Of a stretch of 35,683 nt of DNA, positions 1 through 8,531 are shown piece by piece (the stretch's first letter is position 1; each line of letters starts with the position of its first letter). Source of the DNA: Lachnospiraceae bacterium (GTDB taxonomy: Bacteria > Bacillota > Clostridia > Lachnospirales > Lachnospiraceae); the NCBI GenBank assembly GCA_017436865.1, contig JAFSCH010000101.1, positions 1 to 35,683 of the forward strand, in the 5' to 3' direction. The notes beneath the pieces are model-generated. The model had not been told where the DNA came from, ran no database searches, and worked only from the letters and a program-made list of their open reading frames with translations. The position numbers were made by a program, and so were the translations under genes.

Positions 1-65
1 CCAGCTTTATTAATCGACTTCCAAACTATATGAAAGATGCTCTTAATTGCGTGAGTATCGCATAA
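1..65 (+). CDS. Possible 3' end of an upstream gene
   Basis: One frame is open from the left edge to a TAA at 63-65 and would encode about 20 residues ending ...KDALNCVSIA. The other two + frames close earlier or carry no recognisable sequence. I do not recognise the protein. A terminator at 202-230 is consistent with a transcription unit ending here, but 20 codons are too few to prove coding. Confidence 0.3.
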   Translation, partial: SFINRLPNYMKDALNCVSIA

Positions 66-136
66 ATCAATAAAATATTGGCTGTAATATAGAGTTTTCA
101 AGGTGCAAACGTTAATTCACGTGTGGGAAGTTTGAG

Positions 137-170
137 TAAATAATAGGAAATTGCTGTAACGTAGTGGTAG
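137..170 (+). repeat. Flagellin-associated 31-nt box, copy A
   Basis: TAAATAATAGGAAA, two variable bases, then GCTGTAACGTAGTG. A near copy occurs at 2112-2140 before the second flagellin gene, differing at only a few positions and with the same TAAA-to-GCTGTA spacing. In both places the box is followed by a perfect hairpin with a GCTG loop. I do not know its function. Confidence 0.6.
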
Positions 171-175
171 TTAAT

Positions 176-200
176 AAAGAATTTACGAAGTAAATTCTTT
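176..200 (+). other. 11-bp hairpin upstream of terminator
   Basis: AAAGAATTTAC (176-186) pairs perfectly with GTAAATTCTTT (190-200) around a GAA loop. It directly precedes the terminator hairpin and has no T-run of its own. Confidence 0.6.
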
Positions 201-201
201 G

Positions 202-230
202 AGTGATTGCCGCTGGGCAATCACTTTTTT
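202..230 (+). terminator. Rho-independent terminator before flagellin 1
   Basis: AGTGATTGCC (202-211) and GGCAATCACT (216-225) form a perfect 10-bp stem with loop GCTG, followed by six T. It separates the upstream unit from the promoter of the first flagellin gene. Confidence 0.85.
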
Positions 231-282
231 ATGGTAAATGTATTATTTGAATAAATTATTTAAAAAATATATGTAAATCTAT

Positions 283-308
283 TAAATTTTCTGAATTAAT
301 GTCGATAT
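283..308 (+). promoter_or_regulatory. Sigma-28 (SigD/FliA)-type promoter of flagellin 1
   Basis: TAAA at 283-286, a 14-nt spacer, then GTCGATAT at 301-308. This matches the sigma-28 pattern TAAA-N14/15-GCCGATAT with one mismatch, and it lies about 100 nt upstream of a flagellin start codon, where such promoters are expected. Confidence 0.75.
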
Positions 309-345
309 AATTAATGTAAATGTTTTTAACATAAAAATAAGACAT

Positions 346-405
346 AACACAGAGAGTGAAGGAGAAGAGAGAACACGCTGTGTTACTAACAACAAGAGGG
401 GAGTA
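346..405 (+). promoter_or_regulatory. Structured flagellin leader, possible CsrA target
   Basis: AACACAG (346-352) can pair with CTGTGTT (378-384), placing an AAGGA motif (359-363) in the loop. A second GGA lies in the ribosome-binding site (398-402). A competing smaller hairpin, AACAC (372-376) with GTGTT (380-384), is also possible. Paired GGA sites, one over the ribosome-binding site, are the known arrangement in the B. subtilis hag leader that binds CsrA. That CsrA binds here is inference. Confidence 0.4.
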
Positions 406-411
406 AGAAAT

Positions 412-2061
412 ATGATCGTACAACACAATTTACAGGCAATGAATGCAAACAGAATGTTAGGAATCACAACGAAATCGGCATCTGGCTCTACTGAGAAGCT
501 CTCAAGTGGATACCGTATTAACCGTGCAGCAGATGATGCAGCAGGACTTGCTATTTCTGAAAAAATGAGAAAGCAGATTCGTGGTTTGGATCAGGCATCT
601 GAGAATGCGGAGGATGGTATTTCCTGTGTACAGACAGCAGAAGGTGCGCTGGCTGAGGTTCAGGATATGCTTCAGAGAATGAATGAGCTGGTAGTACAGG
701 CTGCAAACGGAACGAATTCGGAAACAGACCGTCAGTATATTCAGGATGAAATCGACCAGTTAATCAGTGAAGTTGACCGAGTTGCAGAGACAACCAAGTT
801 CAACGAGACATACCTGTTAAAGGGCGATGAATATAAGCCAACTACAAGTGTGTATATGACAAACTATTCTGTAACATATACCAAGAATATTACGAATAAC
901 GCCATTCAGGATGCGATTGAATATAAGACTAATTATACAGGAACCAATAATATCTATGTAGTTTCAACCTCTATTACATCATCAGGAGCAAATCTTGCTC
1001 TGACAGCTCATAATATCCAGACAGGTGATGATATCACCAATTTTATGATGAAGGGCGGAACTAATAAAGCTAATGCTACACTGAATACAAATTCATATGT
1101 TGCCTTTGTAAATGTAGAATTAAATTCTAATGTAAAGAATGGTACTGATTTGGAAATCAACACATCCACATCAGTGGTTCAGGCAAAACAGGCATTATAT
1201 ATCTATAATACAGCAAATGGAACAGCAACACGAATTCCGGCTGGAACAGATATGACTGAGTATTTGAATGGTGATAATACCATGAAGGATAAGTATCGTT
1301 TGATTGATTATGTGTCTGGTGGAACACCGGGTAGAAATGATGGATTCCTTGCTAATTTCCAGTGGAATGACTCTGTGCTTGAACGAGATATTTCTATGAA
1401 GAAGCTCTATGATGTAAATGGTAAGGAAGTTTCCGGTGTTGCATTGAATAAATATTTTGATGAGAATGGTAATTATATGGGAGGCTTATATACCACTTCT
1501 CAGGCTCGTGCAATTGACGAAGTATTTGCAAGTGCAGATTCTGCAGGTGCACAAGGCTTAGCAGGTCTTGGAGCTGGATACGCACCAGCAACTATTGGAG
1601 CTTATATTACACAGTCCTCACAGCAGGTAGCGGCAGCATTAGCTGTGAACCTACAGGCAGGTGCGGATTCTGACAGAGCAAATAAGATTTCCATTGATTT
1701 GGATGCCTTAACATCTGCAGGACTTGGAATTGACAAGCTTGCAAGCTATAACATCGGTATCGTGGATACCACCGGTGAAAATGCAACAGATGCCATCGAT
1801 GTGATTGCAGATGCATTGCAGAAGGTATCCAGACAGAGAGCGGCACTTGGTGCGGTTCAGAACCGTTTAGACCATACAATCAAGAATCTGGATAATATTG
1901 TTGAGAATACCACAGCTGCAGAAGCACAGATTCGAGATACCGATATGGCAGAAGAAATGGTTAAGTATTCGAATACAAATATTTTACAGCAGGCAGGACA
2001 GTCCATGCTTGCACAGGCTAACCAGTCTAATCAGGGAGTTCTTAGCTTATTACAGGGTTAA
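412..2061 (+). CDS. fliC: Flagellin (FliC/Hag family), copy 1
   Basis: Structural subunit of the flagellar filament, exported by the flagellar type III system. The 549 residues show the classic flagellin plan: a conserved N-terminal D0/D1 region (about 1-140, with [16 protein letters not shown] and [16 protein letters not shown]), a variable surface domain (about 140-455), and a conserved C-terminal D1/D0 helix ([25 protein letters not shown], ending VLSLLQG). The variable region is rich in Ser, Thr and Asn, giving many possible O-glycosylation sites, which fits the glycosyltransferase genes downstream. GAGGGGAG precedes the ATG by about 7 nt. One Cys (ISCVQTAEG) is unusual, because most flagellins have none. 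It is longer than the roughly 270-residue B. subtilis protein and close to long Lachnospiraceae flagellins. Confidence 0.97.
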   Translation: MIVQHNLQAMNANRMLGITTKSASGSTEKLSSGYRINRAADDAAGLAISEKMRKQIRGLDQASENAEDGISCVQTAEGALAEVQDMLQRMNELVVQAANGTNSETDRQYIQDEIDQLISEVDRVAETTKFNETYLLKGDEYKPTTSVYMTNYSVTYTKNITNNAIQDAIEYKTNYTGTNNIYVVSTSITSSGANLALTAHNIQTGDDITNFMMKGGTNKANATLNTNSYVAFVNVELNSNVKNGTDLEINTSTSVVQAKQALYIYNTANGTATRIPAGTDMTEYLNGDNTMKDKYRLIDYVSGGTPGRNDGFLANFQWNDSVLERDISMKKLYDVNGKEVSGVALNKYFDENGNYMGGLYTTSQARAIDEVFASADSAGAQGLAGLGAGYAPATIGAYITQSSQQVAAALAVNLQAGADSDRANKISIDLDALTSAGLGIDKLASYNIGIVDTTGENATDAIDVIADALQKVSRQRAALGAVQNRLDHTIKNLDNIVENTTAAEAQIRDTDMAEEMVKYSNTNILQQAGQSMLAQANQSNQGVLSLLQG

Positions 2062-2078
2062 TAGAAGGAGAATAGATA

Positions 2079-2107
2079 GCGCCAGACACCTGCATGGTGC
2101 CTGGCGC
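2079..2107 (+). terminator. Strong hairpin after flagellin 1 (weak terminator or mRNA stabiliser)
   Basis: GCGCCAGACACC (2079-2090) pairs with GGTGCCTGGCGC (2096-2107) with one mismatch in 12 around a TGCAT loop. It is followed only by ATTTTAAAT, a short T-run, so it may terminate partially or protect the 3' end of the first flagellin mRNA. Confidence 0.6.
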
Positions 2108-2111
2108 ATTT

Positions 2112-2140
2112 TAAATACTAGGAAAGAGCTGTAGCGCAGT
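2112..2140 (+). repeat. Flagellin-associated 31-nt box, copy B
   Basis: TAAATACTAGGAAA, GA, then GCTGTAGCGCAGTG. It is the partner of the box at 137-170, and the few changes include transitions (A/G, T/C) compatible with a conserved RNA. It lies in the short gap between the two flagellin genes. Confidence 0.6.
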
Positions 2141-2145
2141 GTACA

Positions 2146-2169
2146 TAGTGCGTGCGCTGGCACGCACTA
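2146..2169 (+). promoter_or_regulatory. 10-bp hairpin just upstream of the flagellin 2 ribosome-binding site
   Basis: TAGTGCGTGC (2146-2155) and GCACGCACTA (2160-2169) form a perfect stem with loop GCTG, the same loop as the terminator at 202-230. There is no T-run. It ends 8 nt before the GGGGAG (2178-2183) of the second flagellin gene, so it could influence translation or mark a processing site. Confidence 0.55.
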
Positions 2170-2192
2170 TTTATTAAGGGGAGAGACGAGAG

Positions 2193-3860
2193 ATGGTAGT
2201 ACAACATAATTTACAGGCAATGAATGCCAATAGAATGCTTGGTCTTACAACAAAAGTAGTATCAGGCTCGACAGAGAAGTTATCAAGTGGTTATCGGATT
2301 AACCGTGCAGCAGATGATGCAGCAGGACTTGCGATTTCAGAGAAAATGAGAAAGCAGGTACGTGGATTAACACAGGCATCAGCGAATGCAGAGGATGGTA
2401 TTTCTTGTGTGCAGACAGCGGAAGGAGCGCTGGCTGAGGTGCAGGATATGATTCAGAGAATGAATGAGTTGTGTGTACAAGCGGCAAATGGAACCAATTC
2501 AGAAACAGATCGTTTGTATATTCAGGATGAGCTCGATCAGCTTGTTTCAGAGATTGATAGAATTGCTGAAACAACCAAGTTCAACGAAACATTTCTGCTT
2601 AAAGGAGACCAGACGGGGCCTACCACAAGTGTCTATATTACAAACTATTCGGTTACTTATACTGAAAATATGCTTACCGAGTCTCAAAGAGCAAGTATGT
2701 TGCCAACGGAACCTACTACATACTGTATGAATTATACTGGTATCAATAACGTTTATTTTGTTGAATCAGATATTCTTACATCAGGCCCAAGTATAGCACT
2801 TGGGGCAAAGAAGGTAGGTTCTGGTGATGATGTAACCACATATATGATGAAGGATGAGAATGCAGATAATAAAGGAAAAGCAAGCTTGAATACAAGTTCG
2901 TATGTGGCATTTATCAATATGGAGCTTGATTCCAATATAGAGGGAGGAACAGACTTAACCGTTGATAGTTCGACTTCTGTTATTCGTGCAAAACAGGATT
3001 TATATGTCTATAATACGGCAAATAGTACCATTACACATATTACAGAAGGAACAGAGATGACTAAATATCTCGAGGATGATAATACGATGGATGAACAATA
3101 TCGTCTGATTGATATTTTAGATGCCAAGACAGGAACGAGTGATCGTGTAAAAGATTCCGTTACGAATAATGTTGATTTTGAATGGACGGATGATTATCTT
3201 GCAATTGATACCAGTCTCCAAAAGCTGTATAGTGCGGATGGCCAGGAGGTATCCGGAATTGCCTTAAATAATTACTTTGATGAGAATGGCAATTATAAGG
3301 GTGGACTTTTCAAGAGTGCAAAGGCAAGTGCAACGGATATGGTATTTGCATCTGAAAATTCAGACGGATTTGCTGATATTGATGGAGCGGTTACGATTGG
3401 AAAGTATATTACGCAGTCTTCCCAGCAGATTGCAGAGGGACTTACGTTTAACCTGCATGTAGGAGCACAGAGTGAGAGAAAAAATAAGATTTCAGCCACG
3501 ATAGATACCTTGACAGCAGCCGGATTAGGAGTTGACAAGCTGGCAAGTTATAACATAGGTATTGTGGATGCAACCGGTGAAAATGCAACCGATGCAATTA
3601 ATGTCGTGGATGAAGCATTGCAAAAAATATCCAGACAGCGTTCTGCATTGGGTGCGGTTCAGAATCGATTAGACCACACAATTAAAAATCTGGATAATGT
3701 TGTTGAAAATACAACAGCCGCAGAATCTGCTATTCGAGATACGGATATGGCAGAAGAGATGGTTCGATATGCAAATGCGAATATTCTGCAGCAGGCAGGA
3801 CAGTCAATGCTTGCACAGGCGAATCAGTCAAATGAAGGAGTTCTGTCATTATTACAATAA
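2193..3860 (+). CDS. fliC: Flagellin (FliC/Hag family), copy 2
   Basis: A second filament subunit of 555 residues, paralogous to copy 1 along its whole length, including the central domain (shared [14 protein letters not shown] and STSVI/VQAK segments). The ends are the most conserved ([28 protein letters not shown]). GGGGAG at 2178-2183 serves the ATG at 2193. No clear sigma-28 promoter is visible in the 131-nt gap, so it may depend on readthrough past the hairpin at 2079-2107 or on an unrecognised promoter. It has three Cys (ISCVQ, NELCVQ, TTYCMN); the second lies in the helix that in other flagellins carries the TLR5-recognised QRxRELxVQ segment. It probably co-assembles with copy 1 or forms part of the filament. 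Confidence 0.97.
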   Translation: MVVQHNLQAMNANRMLGLTTKVVSGSTEKLSSGYRINRAADDAAGLAISEKMRKQVRGLTQASANAEDGISCVQTAEGALAEVQDMIQRMNELCVQAANGTNSETDRLYIQDELDQLVSEIDRIAETTKFNETFLLKGDQTGPTTSVYITNYSVTYTENMLTESQRASMLPTEPTTYCMNYTGINNVYFVESDILTSGPSIALGAKKVGSGDDVTTYMMKDENADNKGKASLNTSSYVAFINMELDSNIEGGTDLTVDSSTSVIRAKQDLYVYNTANSTITHITEGTEMTKYLEDDNTMDEQYRLIDILDAKTGTSDRVKDSVTNNVDFEWTDDYLAIDTSLQKLYSADGQEVSGIALNNYFDENGNYKGGLFKSAKASATDMVFASENSDGFADIDGAVTIGKYITQSSQQIAEGLTFNLHVGAQSERKNKISATIDTLTAAGLGVDKLASYNIGIVDATGENATDAINVVDEALQKISRQRSALGAVQNRLDHTIKNLDNVVENTTAAESAIRDTDMAEEMVRYANANILQQAGQSMLAQANQSNEGVLSLLQ

Positions 3861-3911
3861 AAATATCGTAATTATTTCAGTACCTTTATAATTACGATGC
3901 AAAAATATATA

Positions 3912-3944
3912 AAAAAGTGATTGTCATTTTGGCAATCATTTTTT
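3912..3944 (+). terminator. Rho-independent terminator after flagellin 2
   Basis: TGATTGTC and GGCAATCA form an 8-bp stem (one G-U pair) around a short ATTTT loop, followed by seven T. It separates flagellin transcription from the glycosyltransferase genes. Confidence 0.8.
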
Positions 3945-3962
3945 TGGGTGAGAAATGTTGAT

Positions 3963-4009
3963 TAAATTATCAGAATAATATAGATAAAATAAAAAATATA
4001 TGATACAAT
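3963..4009 (+). promoter_or_regulatory. Candidate promoter of the glycosyltransferase operon
   Basis: Two weak candidates overlap. One is a sigma-28-like TAAA (3963-3966) with ATAGATAA 13 nt later. The other is a sigma-A-like TACAAT (4004-4009) with a poor -35 box. A promoter is expected here because a terminator precedes and an operon follows, but neither match is strong. Confidence 0.3.
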
Positions 4010-4058
4010 TATGCAAAATGAATGACATAATAAATAGACGGAAAAAGGGGAGATAATG

Positions 4059-5129
4059 ATGTCAAGAGTGCCAATATCTGTGTGTATCATAGCGAAAAAT
4101 GAAGAAAAATATATAGAAGAGTGTCTGAAAAAACTAAAGCCTTATGGTTTTGAAATCATAGTAACAGATACGGGATCTAGTGATAGAACGAAAGAAATTG
4201 CACAGAAGTATGCAGACAAGGTATTGGATTTTGTGTGGATAGATGATTTTAGTGCAGCACGAAACTTCTGTGCATCGCATGCATCTAATAATTGGATTCT
4301 GGCACTTGACTGTGATGAATATGTAAACAATATTGATATGAAGGTATTACGGATATTGATGCAGAAGCTACCGAAATATGTAGGTGTGATACGACTTAAA
4401 AATATTGTGATGAAGGCAAATGAGCAAATGGGGTATGGAGTGGATGATGTCACACGTTTCTATAATAGAAATTATTATACTTTCTGTTCGCCGATTCATG
4501 AACAGGTTACATTAATAGATGAAAATAGGCGTGATGAAACCATGCAGTGTTTTTTGATGCCGATGGAAGTGATTCATCACGGATATGCCCTAAGTGCCGA
4601 GGAGATGCGCAAGAAACAGGAGCGAAATCTTGAACTGCTGTACAAGCAGATAGAAAGTGGTGTACAGGATGCATATCCATATTTTCAGGCGGGACAGTCG
4701 GAGTATATATTAAAAAATTATGAGAAGGCTATAAACCTATTTGAGAAGGGACTTTTGATGCAGCCGTCACCAGAGAAGATATATGTACAGATGATGATTA
4801 TGACATTGGCAAAAGCATATTTGGTAAAAAAACGTTCACATGATGCGGTTGCGATTATGGAACAATATGCGACTGAGTGTAAAACAGCAAAATATATATA
4901 TATGCATGGGAATGCTTTATTTGAGGACAGGCAGACCTTAAAGGCGCTATTGTTGTATGTAAAGACGACCATGGCATCGGATGTGGATACATTAGGGGAA
5001 GAATTGATGCTTTGTTATGAACGCATTATCATGCTGTATACCAATATGAATAATTTGCAAATGGCAGAAATATTTAAACAACGCTATCAGGCATGTAAAA
5101 GAGAAAAAGAGAGAGTCTTAAACAGCTAG
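4059..5129 (+). CDS. GT2-TPR glycosyltransferase (SunS-like), paralogue 1
   Basis: A 356-residue family 2 glycosyltransferase fused to a C-terminal helical repeat region. The N-terminal half (about 1-180) has the GT-A start PISVCIIAKNEE, the nucleotide-binding DTGSSDRT and the DCDEYV metal-site motif, then IHEQ and EVIHHGY. The C-terminal half (about 190-340) is TPR-like (AYPYFQAGQSEYIL, ALLLYVKTT). Related proteins glycosylate peptides or flagellin directly (SunS for sublancin; fgt-type enzymes next to clostridial flagellins). Position right behind two flagellins makes flagellin the likely acceptor; this is inference. ATG at 4056 and 4059 are both in frame. The second has the better spacing to GGGGAG (4047-4052) and matches the MSKVPISV start of the next paralogue. 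Confidence 0.88.
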   Translation: MSRVPISVCIIAKNEEKYIEECLKKLKPYGFEIIVTDTGSSDRTKEIAQKYADKVLDFVWIDDFSAARNFCASHASNNWILALDCDEYVNNIDMKVLRILMQKLPKYVGVIRLKNIVMKANEQMGYGVDDVTRFYNRNYYTFCSPIHEQVTLIDENRRDETMQCFLMPMEVIHHGYALSAEEMRKKQERNLELLYKQIESGVQDAYPYFQAGQSEYILKNYEKAINLFEKGLLMQPSPEKIYVQMMIMTLAKAYLVKKRSHDAVAIMEQYATECKTAKYIYMHGNALFEDRQTLKALLLYVKTTMASDVDTLGEELMLCYERIIMLYTNMNNLQMAEIFKQRYQACKREKERVLNS

Positions 5130-5139
5130 GGGGGAGAAA

Positions 5140-6207
5140 ATGTCAAAGGTACCAATTTCGGTATGTATTATTGCAAAAAACGAAGAGAAATATATCGAAG
5201 AATGCTTAAAGAAATTACAGCCTTATGGTTTTGAAATTATAGTAACCGATACAGGCTCTACTGACAGAACCAAAGAGATTGCATTAGAATACGCGGATAA
5301 AGTGGTAGATTTTGAATGGATCGATGATTTTAGTGCAGCAAGAAACTTTTGTGCGGAGCAGGCAGCAAACAGCTGGATATTGGCATTGGACTGTGATGAG
5401 TATGTGAATCGGGTAGACGTTCAGGGAATCAGACAGTGTATAAAGCGTTTTCCAAAGGGAGTTGGTGCGGTGCGCTTGAATAATCTCGTATTTAATGAAT
5501 CGGGAGAAAAACAGTATGGAACAGAGCATGTCATACGTTTTTACCATAGAAGTTTTTACAAATTCGAGGCGCCTATTCATGAACAACTTGTAGCGAAAAC
5601 ATCCGATATTGAAAGACAAAAAGAGAGCTTCTTACTTCCTATGGAGGTGATTCATCATGGATATGCTCTAACGTCAGATGAGATGAGAAAGAAACAGGAA
5701 AGGAATTTGGAAATACTACATAAGAGCGTTGGAAAAGGTGGAGATGATGCTTATTTATATTTCCAGATAGGGCAGTCAAATTTTGTATTAAAAAATGATC
5801 AGGAAGCTATTGAAGCGTATGAAATGGCATTATCCTTAAATCCGCCAATGGATAGAATATATGTGGAGTATATGATTGTGTCATTGGCTATGTCGTATGT
5901 AAGACAAAGTAGGATAGCAGATGCGGTTGTGCTAATGGATAAATATGCGGAACATTGCAAATCAGCAAGATATGTATATACGCATGCAGGAGTATTGTAT
6001 GATAGTGGTCAAAAATTGAAGGCACTACTTCTTTATGTGACAACAACAACCTTGGAGGATTTTGACAGTATTGGACAAAGTAAACTACATTGCTATGAAA
6101 ATATTATAGAAATGTATCGTGAATTTGGGGAAGAAGATATGGCTGGCATCTTTAAAGAGAAATATGAACTATGTAAGAAAGAACGTGAGCGTGTGATCAA
6201 CAGTTAA
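5140..6207 (+). CDS. GT2-TPR glycosyltransferase (SunS-like), paralogue 2
   Basis: A 355-residue close paralogue of the gene before it, only 10 nt downstream and clearly a tandem duplication: PISVCIIAKNEEKYIEE, DTGSTDRTKEIA, WIDDFSAARNF and DCDEYV are shared almost word for word. The C-terminal TPR-like region is more diverged (SNFVLKNDQEAIEAYEMAL). GGGGGGAG lies about 6 nt before the ATG. The two copies differ most in the segment between DCDEYV and IHEQ, which in GT-A enzymes helps define donor or acceptor choice, so the copies may add different sugars or act at different positions. Likely co-transcribed with its neighbours and acting in the cytoplasm on flagellin before export (inference). 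Confidence 0.88.
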   Translation: MSKVPISVCIIAKNEEKYIEECLKKLQPYGFEIIVTDTGSTDRTKEIALEYADKVVDFEWIDDFSAARNFCAEQAANSWILALDCDEYVNRVDVQGIRQCIKRFPKGVGAVRLNNLVFNESGEKQYGTEHVIRFYHRSFYKFEAPIHEQLVAKTSDIERQKESFLLPMEVIHHGYALTSDEMRKKQERNLEILHKSVGKGGDDAYLYFQIGQSNFVLKNDQEAIEAYEMALSLNPPMDRIYVEYMIVSLAMSYVRQSRIADAVVLMDKYAEHCKSARYVYTHAGVLYDSGQKLKALLLYVTTTTLEDFDSIGQSKLHCYENIIEMYREFGEEDMAGIFKEKYELCKKERERVINS

Positions 6208-6229
6208 ACTGAAATGGAGGTAGTTAAGC

Positions 6230-7294
6230 ATGGATGCAAGAATTACAATTATTATTCCTTGTTATAATGTAGATAAATATATAGATCGGTGTATGCAATC
6301 CATCGAGGAACAGACACTGGGAATGCAGGCATTTCAGGTTATCATGGTAGATGATGGTTCAACAGACCACACCATGGATAAGCTGATTGCATGGCAGGCA
6401 AAGTATCCATTCCAGGTACAGATTGTTCACAATAGTAAGAACAAGAGACAAGGAACCTGTAGAAATATTGGCATGCAAAGAGCAAAGGGTGAGTATATTG
6501 GCTTTGTGGATGCCGATGACTGGTTAGAACCGGATATGTATGAGAAACTGTTAGAAGTAGCAGATATAGGAAAATGTGATGTGGTTCATTGCGATAGCAG
6601 TAAGGATACAGAATTCAAGTATTGGACTACCTTGCAGGAAAAATACACAGGGCGTTTAGATCGTTTAATTGCAATTGAACATGCGGAAGACAGAGGCAGA
6701 ATGATTGCATCGAATCTTCTTGGAACTTACGTGGTGACAAAGCTGTATCGTAGAAGCTTTTTAGAGCAAAATAGCATACATTTTCCAGAAAAATTGTTGT
6801 TCGAAGATATCTACTGGATGGGACTTTTGAATTGCTATGCACAAAAAATAGGAATCGTAGAAGAACGACTTTATCATTATTTCATGAATCCGGATTCCGT
6901 CTCTCGTATTAGAAATCAGGAACAGAACCGAGACATTATGCAGGTAAATCGTTTGTTGTGGGAAGAGTATGGAAAAAGAGGGCTGTTAGAGAGTGACTTT
7001 GCCGAGGCCCTTAAATACGAAATGCTTTGTACCTATTATCTGACAACTGTAAAAATGATATTCTTGCGTTATGATGAGATACCGTATGATATGTTTTATG
7101 AAACACAGCGGGATATTTTGGAAATGGTGCCTGATTTTGCAACCAATCCTTATGTGTCTGATTATACCAAGCAATTCAATATTTTGTTATTGGGCTTGAT
7201 TGATAAGCAAATCAGTCATGAGGAGCTTGACTCAGCAGCGGCTAGTATGCGAATGATTGCGAAGGTAACACAAAATACAGAAGTCTTAAGGTAA
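6230..7294 (+). CDS. Family 2 glycosyltransferase (GT-A)
   Basis: A 354-residue GT2 without the TPR region of its neighbours. It has the typical N-terminal core RITIIIPCYNVDKYI, MVDDGSTDHT, the CRNIGMQRAKGEYIGF segment and the DADD metal-binding motif at about residues 98-101, followed by the acceptor-side FEDIYWMGLL stretch characteristic of EpsJ/WcaA-type enzymes. GGAGG sits 9 nt before the ATG. No membrane segment is evident, so it is probably cytoplasmic. Lying between TPR-glycosyltransferase paralogues in one operon, it probably extends the sugar first attached by one of them. Donor and acceptor cannot be told from sequence. Confidence 0.88.
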   Translation: MDARITIIIPCYNVDKYIDRCMQSIEEQTLGMQAFQVIMVDDGSTDHTMDKLIAWQAKYPFQVQIVHNSKNKRQGTCRNIGMQRAKGEYIGFVDADDWLEPDMYEKLLEVADIGKCDVVHCDSSKDTEFKYWTTLQEKYTGRLDRLIAIEHAEDRGRMIASNLLGTYVVTKLYRRSFLEQNSIHFPEKLLFEDIYWMGLLNCYAQKIGIVEERLYHYFMNPDSVSRIRNQEQNRDIMQVNRLLWEEYGKRGLLESDFAEALKYEMLCTYYLTTVKMIFLRYDEIPYDMFYETQRDILEMVPDFATNPYVSDYTKQFNILLLGLIDKQISHEELDSAAASMRMIAKVTQNTEVLR

Positions 7295-7350
7295 GAGTAT
7301 CGAGGCTGATAATACAAAATTGCGATAAGGCGTGTAGAAAGGGGAGCAAC

Positions 7351-8427
7351 ATGGCAAAGCTACCGGTTAGTGTGTGTATCATTGCAAAAAACGAAGAAAA
7401 GTATATAGAACAGTGTTTAAGACACCTGTTACCATTTGGGATGGAAATTGTGGTGGTAGACACGGGTTCTACTGATAGAACAAAGGAGATTGCATTAAAA
7501 TATACGGATAAGGTATATGATTTTGTATGGACTAATAACTTTAGTGCAGCGAGAAATTTTGCAGCATCCAAAGCAAAAAACAACTGGATTTTGGTGGTAG
7601 ATTGCGATGAATATGTAAAAGAGCTGGATATACAGGCAGTAAGAATGTGTATGCAGAAGCATGCTCATCAGGTAGGAATGATGAAGATAAAAAATCTGCA
7701 TACGCAGTCAAATGGGGAGCAGACTTATCACATAGATGAGGTGCCAAGATTGTATAATCGGAATTTCTATGAATACCGTTTTCGTATTCATGAACAGATC
7801 ACACCAAAGGATGCGGCATTAGATGATAAGGTAGTACTATATACCTTCAAAATGCCGGTTATGGTAGAACATCATGGTTATGATTTACCAGAAGAGGAAA
7901 TGCTACAAAAACAGGAGCGTAATTTAGAATTATTACAGTCTGCGCTTGGGGAAAATGCTTATGATGATTATTTGTATTTTCAGATAGCACAGTCTAATTA
8001 TATTTTGCATCGATATGAAGAGGCAGCAGTAGCGATAGAACATTGCTTTAGCATGAATCCGGATATAAGGAAAGGATATATGAAGGTGGCAATTCCTGCT
8101 TATGCGAGAATTATGCGAAAAGTAAATCGAAGTGAAGATGCATTAAAACATTTGCTTCAATATCAGGAGTATGCTAATACAGCAGAATACAGTTATTTAT
8201 TAGGATGTTGTTATCAAGAGTGTGGGGAGAATCTGAAAGCGCTTCTTACTTTGGTAAAGGTAACACAGATGGCAGATATCGATATGCTTGGTGAAGAGGC
8301 CTATGATGTTTATGTAAGAATCGTGATTCTTCATAACCTATCCGGTAATCAGGAAGGTGTTATATTCTTCAAGCAACGATTAGTAGAATATGGACTTTCT
8401 CATGGGAGAAAAATTGTATTTGAGTAA
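7351..8427 (+). CDS. GT2-TPR glycosyltransferase (SunS-like), paralogue 3
   Basis: A 358-residue member of the same GT2-TPR set (PVSVCIIAKNEEKYIEQ, DTGSTDRTKEIA, NNFSAARNF, DCDEYV, RIHEQ, VEHHGY), but more diverged than the first two copies, with TNNF for IDDF and a different TPR tail (YLYFQIAQSNYILHRYEE). GGGGAG precedes the ATG at suitable spacing. It is the last gene of the operon and is followed by a strong terminator. Three related enzymes behind two flagellins suggest separate acceptor sites or sequential sugars. Confidence 0.88.
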   Translation: MAKLPVSVCIIAKNEEKYIEQCLRHLLPFGMEIVVVDTGSTDRTKEIALKYTDKVYDFVWTNNFSAARNFAASKAKNNWILVVDCDEYVKELDIQAVRMCMQKHAHQVGMMKIKNLHTQSNGEQTYHIDEVPRLYNRNFYEYRFRIHEQITPKDAALDDKVVLYTFKMPVMVEHHGYDLPEEEMLQKQERNLELLQSALGENAYDDYLYFQIAQSNYILHRYEEAAVAIEHCFSMNPDIRKGYMKVAIPAYARIMRKVNRSEDALKHLLQYQEYANTAEYSYLLGCCYQECGENLKALLTLVKVTQMADIDMLGEEAYDVYVRIVILHNLSGNQEGVIFFKQRLVEYGLSHGRKIVFE

Positions 8428-8434
8428 TATTGTG

Positions 8435-8489
8435 TAGGGTTAATTTTAAAACATGTTGATAAAGGTTTTAAGATTAACCCTATTTTTTT
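8435..8489 (+). terminator. Rho-independent terminator of the glycosyltransferase operon
   Basis: TAGGGTTAATTTTAAAAC (8435-8452) pairs almost perfectly with GTTTTAAGATTAACCCTA (8465-8482), followed by a run of seven T. It closes the flagellin glycosyltransferase operon. Confidence 0.9.
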
Positions 8490-8531
8490 ATGTCTTTTTA
8501 AAAAGTTTCTTCTCATTCTAAAAGAATTATA

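Noticed and set aside
150-231. tRNA-like D-arm (TAAC-GTAGTGGTA-GTTA) in the box before flagellin 1
   Set aside because: No anticodon arm or TTC-type T arm follows; instead there are two simple hairpins and a T-run, and the second copy of the box does not keep the pairing.
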